Counted from the first letter of the stretch, positions 54,735-63,524 are shown. The stretch is DNA of 64,000 nt from Candidatus Heimdallarchaeota archaeon (GCA_026702845.1 JADCLS010000006.1:124001-188000), one strand, 5' to 3'. The notes: generated from the letters alone by a model not told the origin. Numbers and translations are program-made.

Positions 54735-54880
54735 GTTCTTAATGGGATGGGAATAATCAGCATAAGATAGGTGGTTCGTAATAATGGGATACGAACCATT
54801 TCAATTGCTGTAGTTTACTTATAGGGGAGGGTATCTTCTCAAATATGTGGGGAGTGGAGATATTATTTATATCAAAGCAA
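54735..54880 (+). ncRNA. Putative structured RNA
   Basis: The interval is locally G-rich (GGGATGGGAATAATC; TTATAGGGGAGGG; GTGGGGAGTGGAGATAT) within AT-rich sequence. It holds GGTTCGTA at 54774-54781 and its exact complement TACGAACC at 54790-54797, with a 8-base loop: a stable 8-bp hairpin. No reading frame longer than a few dozen codons, and no tRNA cloverleaf fits. The identity is not recognised; exact ends are guesses. Confidence 0.35.
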
Positions 54881-54966
54881 ATTTCCTATTAGTTGTCGGG
54901 AATATTAGAAAATACGTTAAAATACGAAATGATAGATAAACCAATTTATATTATAGTATAACATTA

Positions 54967-56364
54967 TTGAATTATACGGGATACAATATGCCATTGGAAG
55001 ATGTACTTAATGATTACACTGAGGTTTATGGAAGGCCATCTCCAATTCGTTATCCGCTATTACAGTTAAGTGATCAACACCGTTCATTCGATGCACTCTT
55101 ACGGAGGTATTGGAATGATCTACATCCTCTAGTAAAAGATATTTTCACCTCATTTGCCAATGAATTTCAATATTTATTAGACATCATTGGTAATATTGAG
55201 GATAAGAAGGATGAGGAGATTAATGAGCTTAGACATGAGATGCAAAAGGCATTACAGACGATGCATACTCAACTGGATTCTATAAAGCTTGAACATTCAA
55301 CTGAACTTGATTTGAAGGATGATCAGATCTCTAACCTTGAACAAGAAAAAAATAACCTTTTAGATAAAATCATTAAAATGGAAGAAAGTCTAGAATCCTC
55401 TAAAACCATTATTAAACAGAAGGATAATTTAATAATTTCACAAAAAAATGAGATCACCAGGATAAATAAAGAGAAAAATGAAAATAAAATTAGTGTTGAG
55501 GCAGAAGTTATTAGTGAAACAATCGCAAATGTAGAGATATTTAGTAATAAATTAGATATCGTTGAGCAAGAAATGAAAATTATTGAAGAGGAGAAGTTGC
55601 AGGCCATTGAAAAAATCAATTCTCTTGAAAATCAGCTTGAGAAACAGAAAGAGGACTTTGAGTTGGTTCTGAAAGATAAAAATGATCGCTTACGAACTCT
55701 TAAAGAATCACTTCAAAAAATCTATATCACAACTGAACGTACAAAAGCAGAGAAGAAGGCAACTGAGAAGCTGAATCAAGCACAGAACAATCGAATTGCG
55801 ATTCTAGAAGAACAACTTGAAAATATGTCAAAAGAGCACCTATTGGTAAAGAAATATCTAGAAAAACAAATCGCCATAAATAAATCCTACCATGCACTCA
55901 CCCTAAAGGTTATAGAAAAAACCAAACCAAAATCAAGAGTCACGACTGATAAGAAATCTATTGAGAAGAAACCAGTCGATGTACCAGATCTTTTGGATCA
56001 AATTAATGAAAATACTGCCCAAAAAAGTGAAGAAAACATCATTTCTGATAGTACAAGCAAACTACAAGAGAAAACGATCATTAAACAATCACCTAGTAGA
56101 CGGGTTCCTGATGAGCCAGTACTCAAGGGTCGAATGATAGATCTAGTGAAAAGTAATGCGAGTAAACCAGTTAAAGGTGATATCAAATCTGTGCTGAGAC
56201 AAAATCTGAATAAACTGCAACAAGATCATGATAGTATATCCAATTCTTCCAAATTACTTGATAAGATGAAAAAATTAGATGAAGAAGAACCTGATCTCAA
56301 GAAAATCTTGAGAGACTTTCCTCCAGTTCCAGATGAAAAGAAAAAACAAAGAGAGACTGCATAA
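54967..56364 (+). CDS. Long coiled-coil protein
   Basis: 465 residues from TTG, or 458 from ATG at 54988 (MPLEDVLNDYTEVYGRPSPI). The N-terminal 75 residues form a small domain ending in DIFTSFANEFQYLLDI, then a continuous charged coiled coil runs over about 75-300 (KDEEINELRHEMQKALQTMH and DQISNLEQEKNNLLDKIIKM), followed by a disordered basic segment (KPKSRVTTDKKSIEKKPVDV) and a C-terminal acidic/Pro tail. No motif. The upstream AATTTATATTATAG box is nearer the ATG form. Possible structural or tethering protein. Confidence 0.6.
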   Translation: MNYTGYNMPLEDVLNDYTEVYGRPSPIRYPLLQLSDQHRSFDALLRRYWNDLHPLVKDIFTSFANEFQYLLDIIGNIEDKKDEEINELRHEMQKALQTMHTQLDSIKLEHSTELDLKDDQISNLEQEKNNLLDKIIKMEESLESSKTIIKQKDNLIISQKNEITRINKEKNENKISVEAEVISETIANVEIFSNKLDIVEQEMKIIEEEKLQAIEKINSLENQLEKQKEDFELVLKDKNDRLRTLKESLQKIYITTERTKAEKKATEKLNQAQNNRIAILEEQLENMSKEHLLVKKYLEKQIAINKSYHALTLKVIEKTKPKSRVTTDKKSIEKKPVDVPDLLDQINENTAQKSEENIISDSTSKLQEKTIIKQSPSRRVPDEPVLKGRMIDLVKSNASKPVKGDIKSVLRQNLNKLQQDHDSISNSSKLLDKMKKLDEEEPDLKKILRDFPPVPDEKKKQRETA

Positions 56365-56432
56365 ATTCTTCATAAATTATTCATTGTTAATCAAACAGAT
56401 ATTTAAGCTAGCATGTGAAAAAATCATTTACT

Positions 56433-57371
56433 ATGGCCAGTCACATTCCTTGTATATGCATCAGTGCATCCTCTGATAAAGAAATAGAGTACATCATAAA
56501 ACGCATTGAAAATCATATACCTGAAGTAGAGATCATCCGATTTAAAGATGTTCTCAAAGACATCACCCTACTAGAAAGATGTAAATTTATCTTCCCTATA
56601 GGTGGAGATGGTTCGGTGGCTTGGCTGATTGGGAAATTTTTTGATAAGTATGGCATTGAGAATCTCAGTAAACTAAAACCCATAGTTCCTGTTGTACGAC
56701 CCGAATCTGTGGGATACCTCAAGCAACTAGATTTTGAGCCAAAGAAATTCAATCGAGGTTTTAAAAAATTACTAAACAAAAAATATACCATACATAACAA
56801 GGCAGTGTTGAGAATTACTCTAGATGAAAAGGAATATTTAGCAGTAAATGAAATCAATATGAGCTGTGACCCTCATCTTGGAAAATATGATGTCTATATT
56901 CAAGCACATAACCAATACCACAAAATAACAACTACAAGAGCAGATGGACTTTTTATCTCTACTCCAATCGGTTCAACAGGTTGGGGATTATCCTATGGTG
57001 GAACTATCAATCTTACTGAAGATGCTCTTGAATTAGTCTTCGTTGGTGGGATTCATTCATCAGCCAATTTCACTCTCCCACGTGAGAAAATTCTCATTCG
57101 ATTAGAATTAAAAAACCCATCTATTACCCCTGAGACTTTGATGGCTTTCAAAAACGCTTGCAGGAAGAAAAATCTAAACTGTCAAGAAAGTATAAAAGAT
57201 CACTTGAACATTGCATTTGGTCCCAGAATAATCGTTGATGGTAAATTAGTTGCATTTGATGAAACTACCCTAGAAATTGATCCTTCATACTCTATACCAT
57301 TTGTCTTTTTAGAAAAGGAAACATTGATGGATAAGGCTCGTAAATTAACTAAACAACAATCTGTAAAATAA
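56433..57371 (+). CDS. nadK: NAD kinase
   Basis: About 312 residues from ATG at 56433; GTG at 56415 is alternative. Phosphorylates NAD to NADP. IFPIGGDGSVAWLIGKFF is the GGDG nucleotide motif (Ser where Thr is usual). EINMSCDPHLGKYDVYIQAH and TTRADGLFISTPIGSTGWGL are the substrate loops (the TPxGSTG motif is intact), then IHSSANFTLP. Fold and length fit the PpnK family. It precedes a nuclease-fold-like gene on the same strand. Confidence 0.92.
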   Translation: MASHIPCICISASSDKEIEYIIKRIENHIPEVEIIRFKDVLKDITLLERCKFIFPIGGDGSVAWLIGKFFDKYGIENLSKLKPIVPVVRPESVGYLKQLDFEPKKFNRGFKKLLNKKYTIHNKAVLRITLDEKEYLAVNEINMSCDPHLGKYDVYIQAHNQYHKITTTRADGLFISTPIGSTGWGLSYGGTINLTEDALELVFVGGIHSSANFTLPREKILIRLELKNPSITPETLMAFKNACRKKNLNCQESIKDHLNIAFGPRIIVDGKLVAFDETTLEIDPSYSIPFVFLEKETLMDKARKLTKQQSVK

Positions 57372-57406
57372 ATCTAGAACCTCATATTATCTCGATATAT
57401 ATCCGA

Positions 57407-57416
57407 TTTTATATAG
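57407..57416 (+). promoter_or_regulatory. TATA box for the 57438 gene
   Basis: TTTTATATAG, centred 26 bases before the GTG start. Confidence 0.5.
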
Positions 57417-57437
57417 AGTGATAACCATAAAGCAAAT

Positions 57438-57824
57438 GTGTCTAATGAAATACAAGAACACGCATTGACATCAACATTTATTGAGGAATGGATGAGATCC
57501 TACCACATTGGATGTGAGCGTGATGTAAGTATTCCTAGAAGTGGTAAAACGGTTGATTATCTCATATCTGAATCCAAGGTAGGAATCATGATTGTGCTCT
57601 GGAATAAACCAATTTCTGTAAAAATTGTCAATCATGCAATTTATGCCATAGAAAATCTGAATCTTGATACAATCTATCTTATATGCAAAAAAGTCTCAGA
57701 TTATGCTCAGAGCACAATAGATAAACTTGGATATGACATAAAAATCGTTCATCCGCTTGGATTATCCGATATCGCGGTAATGTTAGCAAATCATGGCAAA
57801 CAGTATTCAAAATTGATGACTTAG
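57438..57824 (+). CDS. Restriction-endonuclease-fold-like small protein
   Basis: 128 residues from GTG, with TATA spacing of about 26 bases. The order GCERDVSIPRSGKTVDYLI, GIMIVLWNK, DTIYLICKKVSDYAQSTIDK, and IVHPLGLSDIAVML resembles Mrr/PD-(D/E)xK folds (Asp in the second strand, K after the third strand). The usual E/Q-x-K triad is only partly met (V-L-W-N-K), so it may be an inactive member. Low confidence. Confidence 0.45.
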   Translation: MSNEIQEHALTSTFIEEWMRSYHIGCERDVSIPRSGKTVDYLISESKVGIMIVLWNKPISVKIVNHAIYAIENLNLDTIYLICKKVSDYAQSTIDKLGYDIKIVHPLGLSDIAVMLANHGKQYSKLMT

Positions 57825-57875
57825 GTTTGAATATACATTTAATGATAAAAAATTCGCTTTTATCAAACAACATTC

Positions 57876-57886
57876 AAATATATTTA
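57876..57886 (+). promoter_or_regulatory. TATA box for the Cys-rich mini-protein
   Basis: AAATATATTTA about 22-25 bases before the GTG at 57902. Confidence 0.4.
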
Positions 57887-57901
57887 CTTTCAATCTGACA
57901 T

Positions 57902-58081
57902 GTGAGTATACCTAAACCATCCGCGGGTGGCGGAAACACAAAATATGAATCTAAATGTGAACTTTACGACGGAGATGATACCACAGCGGGTTACTGTAAA
58001 GGCTGGGTAACGGCCACTCAGAAATGTATGAGACGTGATGACGAAGCGGGTAAATCCTGTAATGGTATTACACCCCCTTAG
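57902..58081 (+). CDS. 59-residue Cys-rich protein with internal repeat
   Basis: GTG start, TAG stop, 59 residues. Four Cys at 19, 32, 42 and 53 form two similar units: CELYDGDDTTAGYCKGW and CMRRDDEAGKSCNGI (C, Asp-rich turn, A-G, C, x-G). The first 18 residues are Gly/Ser/Pro-rich. The unit repeats suggest a small metal-binding (zinc-ribbon-like) or disulfide-stabilised fold. Base composition is clearly more GC-rich than the surroundings. It is supported by an upstream TATA box and by ending one base before the end of the convergent FAH gene. The reverse frame in this stretch is a shadow. Confidence 0.6.
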   Translation: MSIPKPSAGGGNTKYESKCELYDGDDTTAGYCKGWVTATQKCMRRDDEAGKSCNGITPP

Positions 58082-58082
58082 A

Positions 58083-58910
58083 TTATTTTCTAACAACAGT
58101 ATTTATCAAAGGAACAAAACCTTCAATTCTACATTCTATAACATCATTCTCCTTTAGAGGAGTAGCTCTTGGAGTACCTGTAGAAATGATATCACCAGGA
58201 TGTAATTCGATGAGTTCTGATAGAAAGGATACTAGGTAAGATAGGGAGAATCTCATATTTCGAGGATAGTTTTCTGCGTATACGTTGTTATTGATCGTTG
58301 TTGCAACTTTTAGGTCATCTAGATCAAGATCATCTGGAGTGATCATTTCAGGACCAAACGAGAAGAATGTCTCGAATGATTTTGATAAACTCAACCAGCG
58401 TGTATTTTGCCTCAATAGATCCTCTGCAGTCATATCAAGAATAGTAGTAAATCCAGCGACGACATCTAACCAGTCCTCCTCTTTTACATTTCTGCATTTC
58501 TTACCTATAATAATTCCCAATTCTGCCTCTCCAGTTGTTTTCTGAGATTGTCTCGGTAGAATTATTGAGTTACCATATCCTATGGGTCTGCTAGGCTTCA
58601 TAAACAGAACTGGATAGGTATCAGGAGCTGTGGCATCCAAATCCTTTGCATGTTCCACATAATTTAATCCAATTCCCCAAACTTGAGAAGGATTGTAATA
58701 GGGCACAGTGTAGCACATTGTTGATGTAGAGAGTGGTTCACCTTTAACTTTGGCAGCTTGTAATTTAGGTATTAAGTTAGCATCGAGCAGATCCTTTAAG
58801 GTTCCACAAAAGTCCTCAAATTCGATAAATTGATTGATGAGGTAAAATTCTGTATCTCTCGATACTGCAAGGGTTGATATCTCATTATGAATAATACTTC
58901 TAATTCTCAT
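58083..58910 (-). CDS. Fumarylacetoacetate hydrolase-family protein
   Basis: About 275 residues from ATG at 58910, with TCTTAATATTGG (minus sense, 58929-58939) about 24 bases upstream; TTG at 58931 is the longest frame. VWGIGLNYVEHAKDL, FMKPSRPIGYGNSIILPR, GEAELGIIIGKKCRNVKEED, GFTTILDMTAEDL, PGDIISTGTPRATPLKENDV are the FAH beta-helix hallmark segments with metal-binding E-x-E. Members act on 2-keto-4-enol acids or oxaloacetate; the substrate is not clear. Confidence 0.92.
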   Translation of the reverse strand: MRIRSIIHNEISTLAVSRDTEFYLINQFIEFEDFCGTLKDLLDANLIPKLQAAKVKGEPLSTSTMCYTVPYYNPSQVWGIGLNYVEHAKDLDATAPDTYPVLFMKPSRPIGYGNSIILPRQSQKTTGEAELGIIIGKKCRNVKEEDWLDVVAGFTTILDMTAEDLLRQNTRWLSLSKSFETFFSFGPEMITPDDLDLDDLKVATTINNNVYAENYPRNMRFSLSYLVSFLSELIELHPGDIISTGTPRATPLKENDVIECRIEGFVPLINTVVRK

Positions 58911-58964
58911 TATACTAAGAATATCTGCCAATATTAAGAAGATTTTGAAGAGAATCCATCCTTG

Positions 58965-59828
58965 TCAGATGAAAAGAAGTACAGCTCCTAAAAACATTAT
59001 CACCATTCCCAATAATTTCTCTTTGGTTTCTTCCTTTAGATACTTCTTGGCCAGATATGCAGTGACGAATACTGATAGTAAAGATGCGGGTTCTGCCACA
59101 GTTACTTCAAGATCTATAATTGCTAGAAGTAAGAAAAAGTATCCCCAACCATTTACCAATCCAGCCATAATAATTGGTTTTTTCTTTTCAGTCCAAATAA
59201 GTTTTAAATCTGGAAGTCTATGCTGGATAATTACAACTAACAGGATAATTGATCCTATAAATAAATTGGATAGAATGGCATAAAAACGACTATCAACAGA
59301 TTGTATAATATATGTATCCATAGCCCGGCCCAAGGCAATAAATATCGAACCACCGATCATTAAGAGAGATGATGATGAGGATTTGATAGCAACGATCTTT
59401 TCTTTCAATGGTCCTGGATAGAGATAAAAAAGACCTAAAAACATGGTCATCCCTCCTAGAACACGTAATGGAGTAACATTTTCATTTAGAAAGATACCAC
59501 CGATTATTAATAACCAAAGCAGTGAAGAGTTGTAAAGTGGTGCAATAAGTGAAGTCTCACCTATCTTTATTGCCTGAACATAGGCATAAAACCCAATTGA
59601 ATAGGAGATACTGGATACTAAAGTCATAATCCACAATGTTGGGCTAAGTTGTAAACTACTGCTGGGAAGAAACAGTAAAATTGGGCTGAGGAAGAGAGCA
59701 GCCAATAAAAAAAATTGAGAAGCAACTACACTGCTTTCAAAATCATCCAGAAATTTAAGGAAGATCCGTTCTGATCCAACAAATACAATCCGGATGATCA
59801 TAGCCAAATATCCAATATACACAATCAT
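58965..59828 (-). CDS. EamA-family transporter
   Basis: 287 residues, ten membrane helices in two EamA halves (first ends LYNSSLLWLLIIGGIFLNEN, second ends with LSVFVTAYLAKKYLKEETKE). Shorter than the 362-residue copy at 29641, with no N-terminal extension. Substrate unknown. It is 54 bases from the FAH gene end-to-start and could be cotranscribed, since both run leftward. Confidence 0.87.
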   Translation of the reverse strand: MIVYIGYLAMIIRIVFVGSERIFLKFLDDFESSVVASQFFLLAALFLSPILLFLPSSSLQLSPTLWIMTLVSSISYSIGFYAYVQAIKIGETSLIAPLYNSSLLWLLIIGGIFLNENVTPLRVLGGMTMFLGLFYLYPGPLKEKIVAIKSSSSSLLMIGGSIFIALGRAMDTYIIQSVDSRFYAILSNLFIGSIILLVVIIQHRLPDLKLIWTEKKKPIIMAGLVNGWGYFFLLLAIIDLEVTVAEPASLLSVFVTAYLAKKYLKEETKEKLLGMVIMFLGAVLLFI

Positions 59829-59943
59829 ACTGTAAATACTGTGTTTATTATATGTACCATCCTATCAATGTCCATTAGAGGATAAATTGCTTTTCTATTG
59901 GATGGATAATCAGACTTAATAATTTACTTTTAATATGTGAATT

Positions 59944-60630
59944 ATGTATTCCACATTGTTTATCGATTTTGATAATACTATAGTTGATTATTTTGCTGCT
60001 GAGAATGGTGCCTTATTCAAATTGGCCAGAGATTATAGAATTGAGGATGACAGAGTTCCAGAATTGGTGGACGTATACAAAGCCAAAAATAAAGAGTTAT
60101 GGGAACAATTTGAGAGAAAAAAAATATCAATCCCCGAAATCACAAGACAAAGATTCGAGTACTTGCAATCCAAATATCCAGAATTAAAGAGTACTCCTGA
60201 CGAACTCAATGAGCAATATCTTAATGCTTTTGTAAATGCAACAAAATTAGATCAAGAGGTGCAAAAGATCCTAGAGAAGTTAGCAGACAAATATTCAGTC
60301 ATAATTGTGAGTAATGGAATTCATGATATTCAAACAAGACGATTGGAGAAAGTGGGGCTATTTCAGCTCATCGATGGATACGTTACATCTCAAGAGGCTG
60401 GAGCTGCAAAACCTGAAACTGCCATGTTTGAACTAGCCATGCAAAAGTTGAAATCGCTTGGGAAAAATCCTTCAAAAGAACAGATATTGATGATAGGGGA
60501 TAGTAAAACTGCCGATTACCAAGGAGCAATAAATTTTGGAATAGATTTTTGTTGGATTTCAGAAGATAAAGAACATATAGGTAAGTACACAATTTCCTCT
60601 TTTGTTGAATTGGAAAAAATACTACTATGA
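59944..60630 (+). CDS. HAD-superfamily hydrolase (YjjG-like)
   Basis: 228 residues. Motif I LFIDFDNTIVDYFAAE (nucleophile Asp), a helical C1 cap (LARDYRIEDDRVPELVDVYK), motif II IIVSNGIHDIQTRR, motif III Lys at GAAKPETAMFELAMQ, motif IV MIGDSKTADYQGAINFG. This is the phosphatase/nucleotidase type. YjjG homologues remove phosphate from pyrimidine nucleotides; the specificity here is not proved. Confidence 0.9.
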   Translation: MYSTLFIDFDNTIVDYFAAENGALFKLARDYRIEDDRVPELVDVYKAKNKELWEQFERKKISIPEITRQRFEYLQSKYPELKSTPDELNEQYLNAFVNATKLDQEVQKILEKLADKYSVIIVSNGIHDIQTRRLEKVGLFQLIDGYVTSQEAGAAKPETAMFELAMQKLKSLGKNPSKEQILMIGDSKTADYQGAINFGIDFCWISEDKEHIGKYTISSFVELEKILL

Positions 60631-60649
60631 ATAAAAAAAATTAGTAAGG

Positions 60650-60662
60650 CTTTTATTAATAA
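60650..60662 (+). promoter_or_regulatory. TATA box of the longin-DENN-like gene
   Basis: CTTTTATTAATAA centred 24 bases before the TTG at 60680; it supports that start and a leaderless message. Confidence 0.45.
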
Positions 60663-60679
60663 ACGTCATATACTTAGTA

Positions 60680-62023
60680 TTGATATCTTCATGGCTTCAT
60701 AAGATCACACTAGTCAATAAGGTCGGAATTGGCTTAGCTTCTTATCCTGAAACTAAAGATGTATCCATGGCACAATTAGAATCCGGAATTACATCTGCCT
60801 TATTATCATTCACGAAGGAGATCCATCATCAGGAATTGGAATCTATTAATCTAGAGGACAGAAAGGTATACTTTGTTGGTATATCTGATTTTGTTATTGT
60901 TTTGGAAGTTGAAAAAGAAGTGGAGTATGAGACAATAGCAGGGATACTTCAAACAATTAAAAGCAGTGCAACTTGGTTACTTGAAGATAAGTCCTCAGAT
61001 AACATCAGTATTAAAGACGCAAATTTCATTCTGTCTGAAGTAGGAGCTATTTTTACCAGGATGGAATTTGTAGAACAGATGGAAATGGATGATTTAAAAC
61101 AAGATTTTATTTTGAATGATTATAAGATTTTTAGTTTTGAATTATCAAAGGGAATCCTAAATACATCAATCGATCTGGTAGAAATTTTCGACCTAGAAAC
61201 ATTTGTCAGCAAAATTCGTCAGCATCAAGATTTTACTTCGTACCTTATATCAATTTCCGATAATAGAGGGATGTATCTGATAGTTAATTATACAGATTTG
61301 GATTATTGTGGAGCTGGGATTATTGTAGAAAGTACTCAAATTCAACAATTGATATCATTTAAAGCATCGTATGATGAACAGATGAGACTGATAACACAGA
61401 TGGGTTATGAGATGGATTACAAAGCAATGCTGACTACAATTGTAGAAAATTCCTCTGGTAGATTTATCTGCTTCAAAAATAATGAACAGGAGTGGATTTC
61501 ATTGTATCTTCTGAAGCATATATTTGGCAATAATGTGAGTAACATGCTCAATACGTTGTTTTTAGCATCAAAGATCATTTTGGTTGGTGATCCAATTTTG
61601 ACGAAACAGGTAATACTATCTTTGAAACCATTTTTGCACAGTGAAACCTTAAAAATTGAATCGTTTCTTGATGAAACATCTGATTTTGAATTCTTCATGG
61701 CTGGTTGTAGCCCTTCCTTGTTTGAAGAGATCAAAGTAGAATTTGATTCTGCATTTTGCTATGATATCAACAATAATCGGATCATCTCAGATCCTGATAA
61801 TATTTTTTCAAGTAATGAATTTCTTAGATCGACTTTTGAAGATCTGATATTGATGCCTGCAGATCAAATACTAGTCGCAATTCATTCAATTATTAGAGAC
61901 TTATACTTCGAGGCGTTCACTGCTACTTGTAACATTGAAAACATTACTAGTGTAGATAGTAATAAGCGAAATTTAATCAAAAAGATAGCAATAAAAATGA
62001 ATCCACTGCAAAAATTAACTTGA
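60680..62023 (+). CDS. Longin-like N-domain plus DENN-like C-domain protein
   Basis: 447 residues. Residues about 5-105 have a longin/roadblock pattern: HKITLVNKVGIGLASY, SGITSALLSFTKEIHH (helix), KVYFVGISDFVIVLEVEKE (strands), GILQTIKSSATWLL (helix). The middle 130-280 is alpha/beta. Residues about 285-400 show the order of cDENN-type domains: ASKIILVGDPILTKQVILSL, FMAGCSPSLFEE (compare G-x-x-N-P-x-F of DENN proteins), SAFCYDINNNRI (compare D-V-L-x-D-I-x-x-G-x-I), then helices. This resembles longin-DENN proteins such as folliculin, which regulate small GTPases. The start is TTG with a TATA box about 24 bases upstream. The DENN assignment is pattern-based. Confidence 0.5.
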   Translation: MISSWLHKITLVNKVGIGLASYPETKDVSMAQLESGITSALLSFTKEIHHQELESINLEDRKVYFVGISDFVIVLEVEKEVEYETIAGILQTIKSSATWLLEDKSSDNISIKDANFILSEVGAIFTRMEFVEQMEMDDLKQDFILNDYKIFSFELSKGILNTSIDLVEIFDLETFVSKIRQHQDFTSYLISISDNRGMYLIVNYTDLDYCGAGIIVESTQIQQLISFKASYDEQMRLITQMGYEMDYKAMLTTIVENSSGRFICFKNNEQEWISLYLLKHIFGNNVSNMLNTLFLASKIILVGDPILTKQVILSLKPFLHSETLKIESFLDETSDFEFFMAGCSPSLFEEIKVEFDSAFCYDINNNRIISDPDNIFSSNEFLRSTFEDLILMPADQILVAIHSIIRDLYFEAFTATCNIENITSVDSNKRNLIKKIAIKMNPLQKLT

Positions 62024-62217
62024 CAGCATTTACATTTTTTTGTCAACCACTGAATTATCCATTAATCTTTTAAGTGCATATGCGTATACTTTTTTAGCAG
62101 AATCTGAAAAGAGGATGCGAAAAAAATATTGGATTCAGATGTTCCCACATTAGTATTGAGTTTACGCAGTGTTTCTCAATATGATTTCGGCCTTGGTGAG
62201 AACATCGAATCATTTTT

Positions 62218-63396
62218 TTATTCTTGTTTAACTACTTTCTTAGCATATGCTATTCTGTCACGAATAGGAGGGTGAGAGTATAGAAACAGCACTTCCCATG
62301 TGGAAGGGTCAGGATAGCTCATAGATGTTTTTGCTAATCGTGTGAATGCAGATTCATAGATCTCAATATTATTAATATGTTGCAAAGCAGCAAGATCTGC
62401 AGCCTTTTCTCTAGAACGTGAGAAACTCATGGAAAGAACAGAGATACATTGTTGGATCAAGAGGAACAACATCACAAAAACTGGGATTGTGGCTGGATTG
62501 GAGAAAGTTCCATATGCAAATACCTCAACAAAATATTCAGATGCTTGAAAGATGATGATAAATGAGATCATACTTATTATGCCATTAAAAATAAATTGAC
62601 GATAAATATCCCTGTGCTTCTGATGAGCAATTTCATGGCACATCACGATCTCTATCTCATCATCTCGAAATTCTTTAACTAGTGTATCACCCAAAACAAT
62701 TCTAATAGAGCTCCCAAATCCCATAACTGCTGCATTGACTTTTTTTGTTGCATCTGATAAACTCCACAGATAAATATCTTTGAATTTTATCCCCATAGAA
62801 TTTGCTAAATTTTCCATTTTCTCTCGTAATTCTCCTTTGGGAAAAGGGTTCAATTTGAAAAACATTGGAACAATCAGAATTGGAAAGAGAAATTGTATGA
62901 TGGCAAAGAAGATAAAATATGCTAAAAATGTGTAAATCCACCAGGATTCAGGAAACATATCAATAAACTTGTAAATACCAATTATTGCACCTCCAGCAAT
63001 AAGAATAATTAGGAAAAGTGCCTTAAATTGTCTTTTAATCCACTTTTTCATGGTCAATGTAGAGAAATCATAATCCTGTTCTATCTTTTCTGCAAGATAA
63101 CCAATTAGAAAGCTCTTTGAGAAAAGTATGAATATAAGTAAGATGATCTGAATTGCAGTACCAATAATGGAATATGAAGTATCTAAATTGAAAACAGCAG
63201 ATACAGATCCACCAAAATCAACTAAAACCAAAAATATTAACAATACAATATCAGTTAAAATTCCAGCAAGCTCTAAACGCAATTTTTTATCATGGTACTG
63301 TTTGTGAGTATCATTAATTTCTGCAATATAATCCTTGTATTTCAGATATGTCAAATTATTGACCCTTTCTGGGAGTGAAATGATTTCTTCAGACAT
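62218..63396 (-). CDS. M48 zinc metalloprotease, Ste24/CAAX-like
   Basis: About 392 residues from ATG at 63396, chosen because a TATA box (CAAAATATAA in minus sense, 63421-63430) lies 28 bases upstream; the longer frame from 63417 overlaps the spacer region. Seven or so membrane helices; the zinc site is VMCHEIAHQKHRDI (HExxH), with the third ligand Glu in SREKAADLAAL (ExxxAD). Active-site domain SIRIVLGDTLVKEF is typical of Ste24 and HtpX. Probable membrane-embedded protease cleaving CAAX or misfolded membrane proteins. No prenylated CAAX GTPase is in the window. Confidence 0.92.
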   Translation of the reverse strand: MSEEIISLPERVNNLTYLKYKDYIAEINDTHKQYHDKKLRLELAGILTDIVLLIFLVLVDFGGSVSAVFNLDTSYSIIGTAIQIILLIFILFSKSFLIGYLAEKIEQDYDFSTLTMKKWIKRQFKALFLIILIAGGAIIGIYKFIDMFPESWWIYTFLAYFIFFAIIQFLFPILIVPMFFKLNPFPKGELREKMENLANSMGIKFKDIYLWSLSDATKKVNAAVMGFGSSIRIVLGDTLVKEFRDDEIEIVMCHEIAHQKHRDIYRQFIFNGIISMISFIIIFQASEYFVEVFAYGTFSNPATIPVFVMLFLLIQQCISVLSMSFSRSREKAADLAALQHINNIEIYESAFTRLAKTSMSYPDPSTWEVLFLYSHPPIRDRIAYAKKVVKQE

Positions 63397-63524
63397 ATGC
63401 AATAGGATACTGACCATCTTTTATATTTTGTTGCTTCATCATCATCAATAATTGAATGGACACTTTATGTATTCTGAAGTATAAGTATTAAATTATGCTC
63501 ATGATTAAAACCAAAAACTATTGT

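Larger units (their letters stand above)
54440..54966. other. Gene-free interval containing a probable RNA transcription unit
   Basis: 527 bases without a credible reading frame. The first part (to about 54690) is featureless and AT-rich. From about 54700 a TATA-like TAATCTTTATATAG is followed by G-richer sequence with a strong stem-loop (see next entries). The last 60 bases are AT-rich and probably the promoter of the coiled-coil gene. Confidence 0.5.

Noticed and set aside
54774..54797. tRNA-like T-arm (GGTTCGTA hairpin)
   Set aside because: The stem is 8 bp with an 8-base loop and no surrounding cloverleaf or acceptor stem.
57890..58096. 68-codon minus-strand frame
   Set aside because: Antisense to the Cys-rich mini-protein and overlaps the FAH gene end; no supporting promoter.
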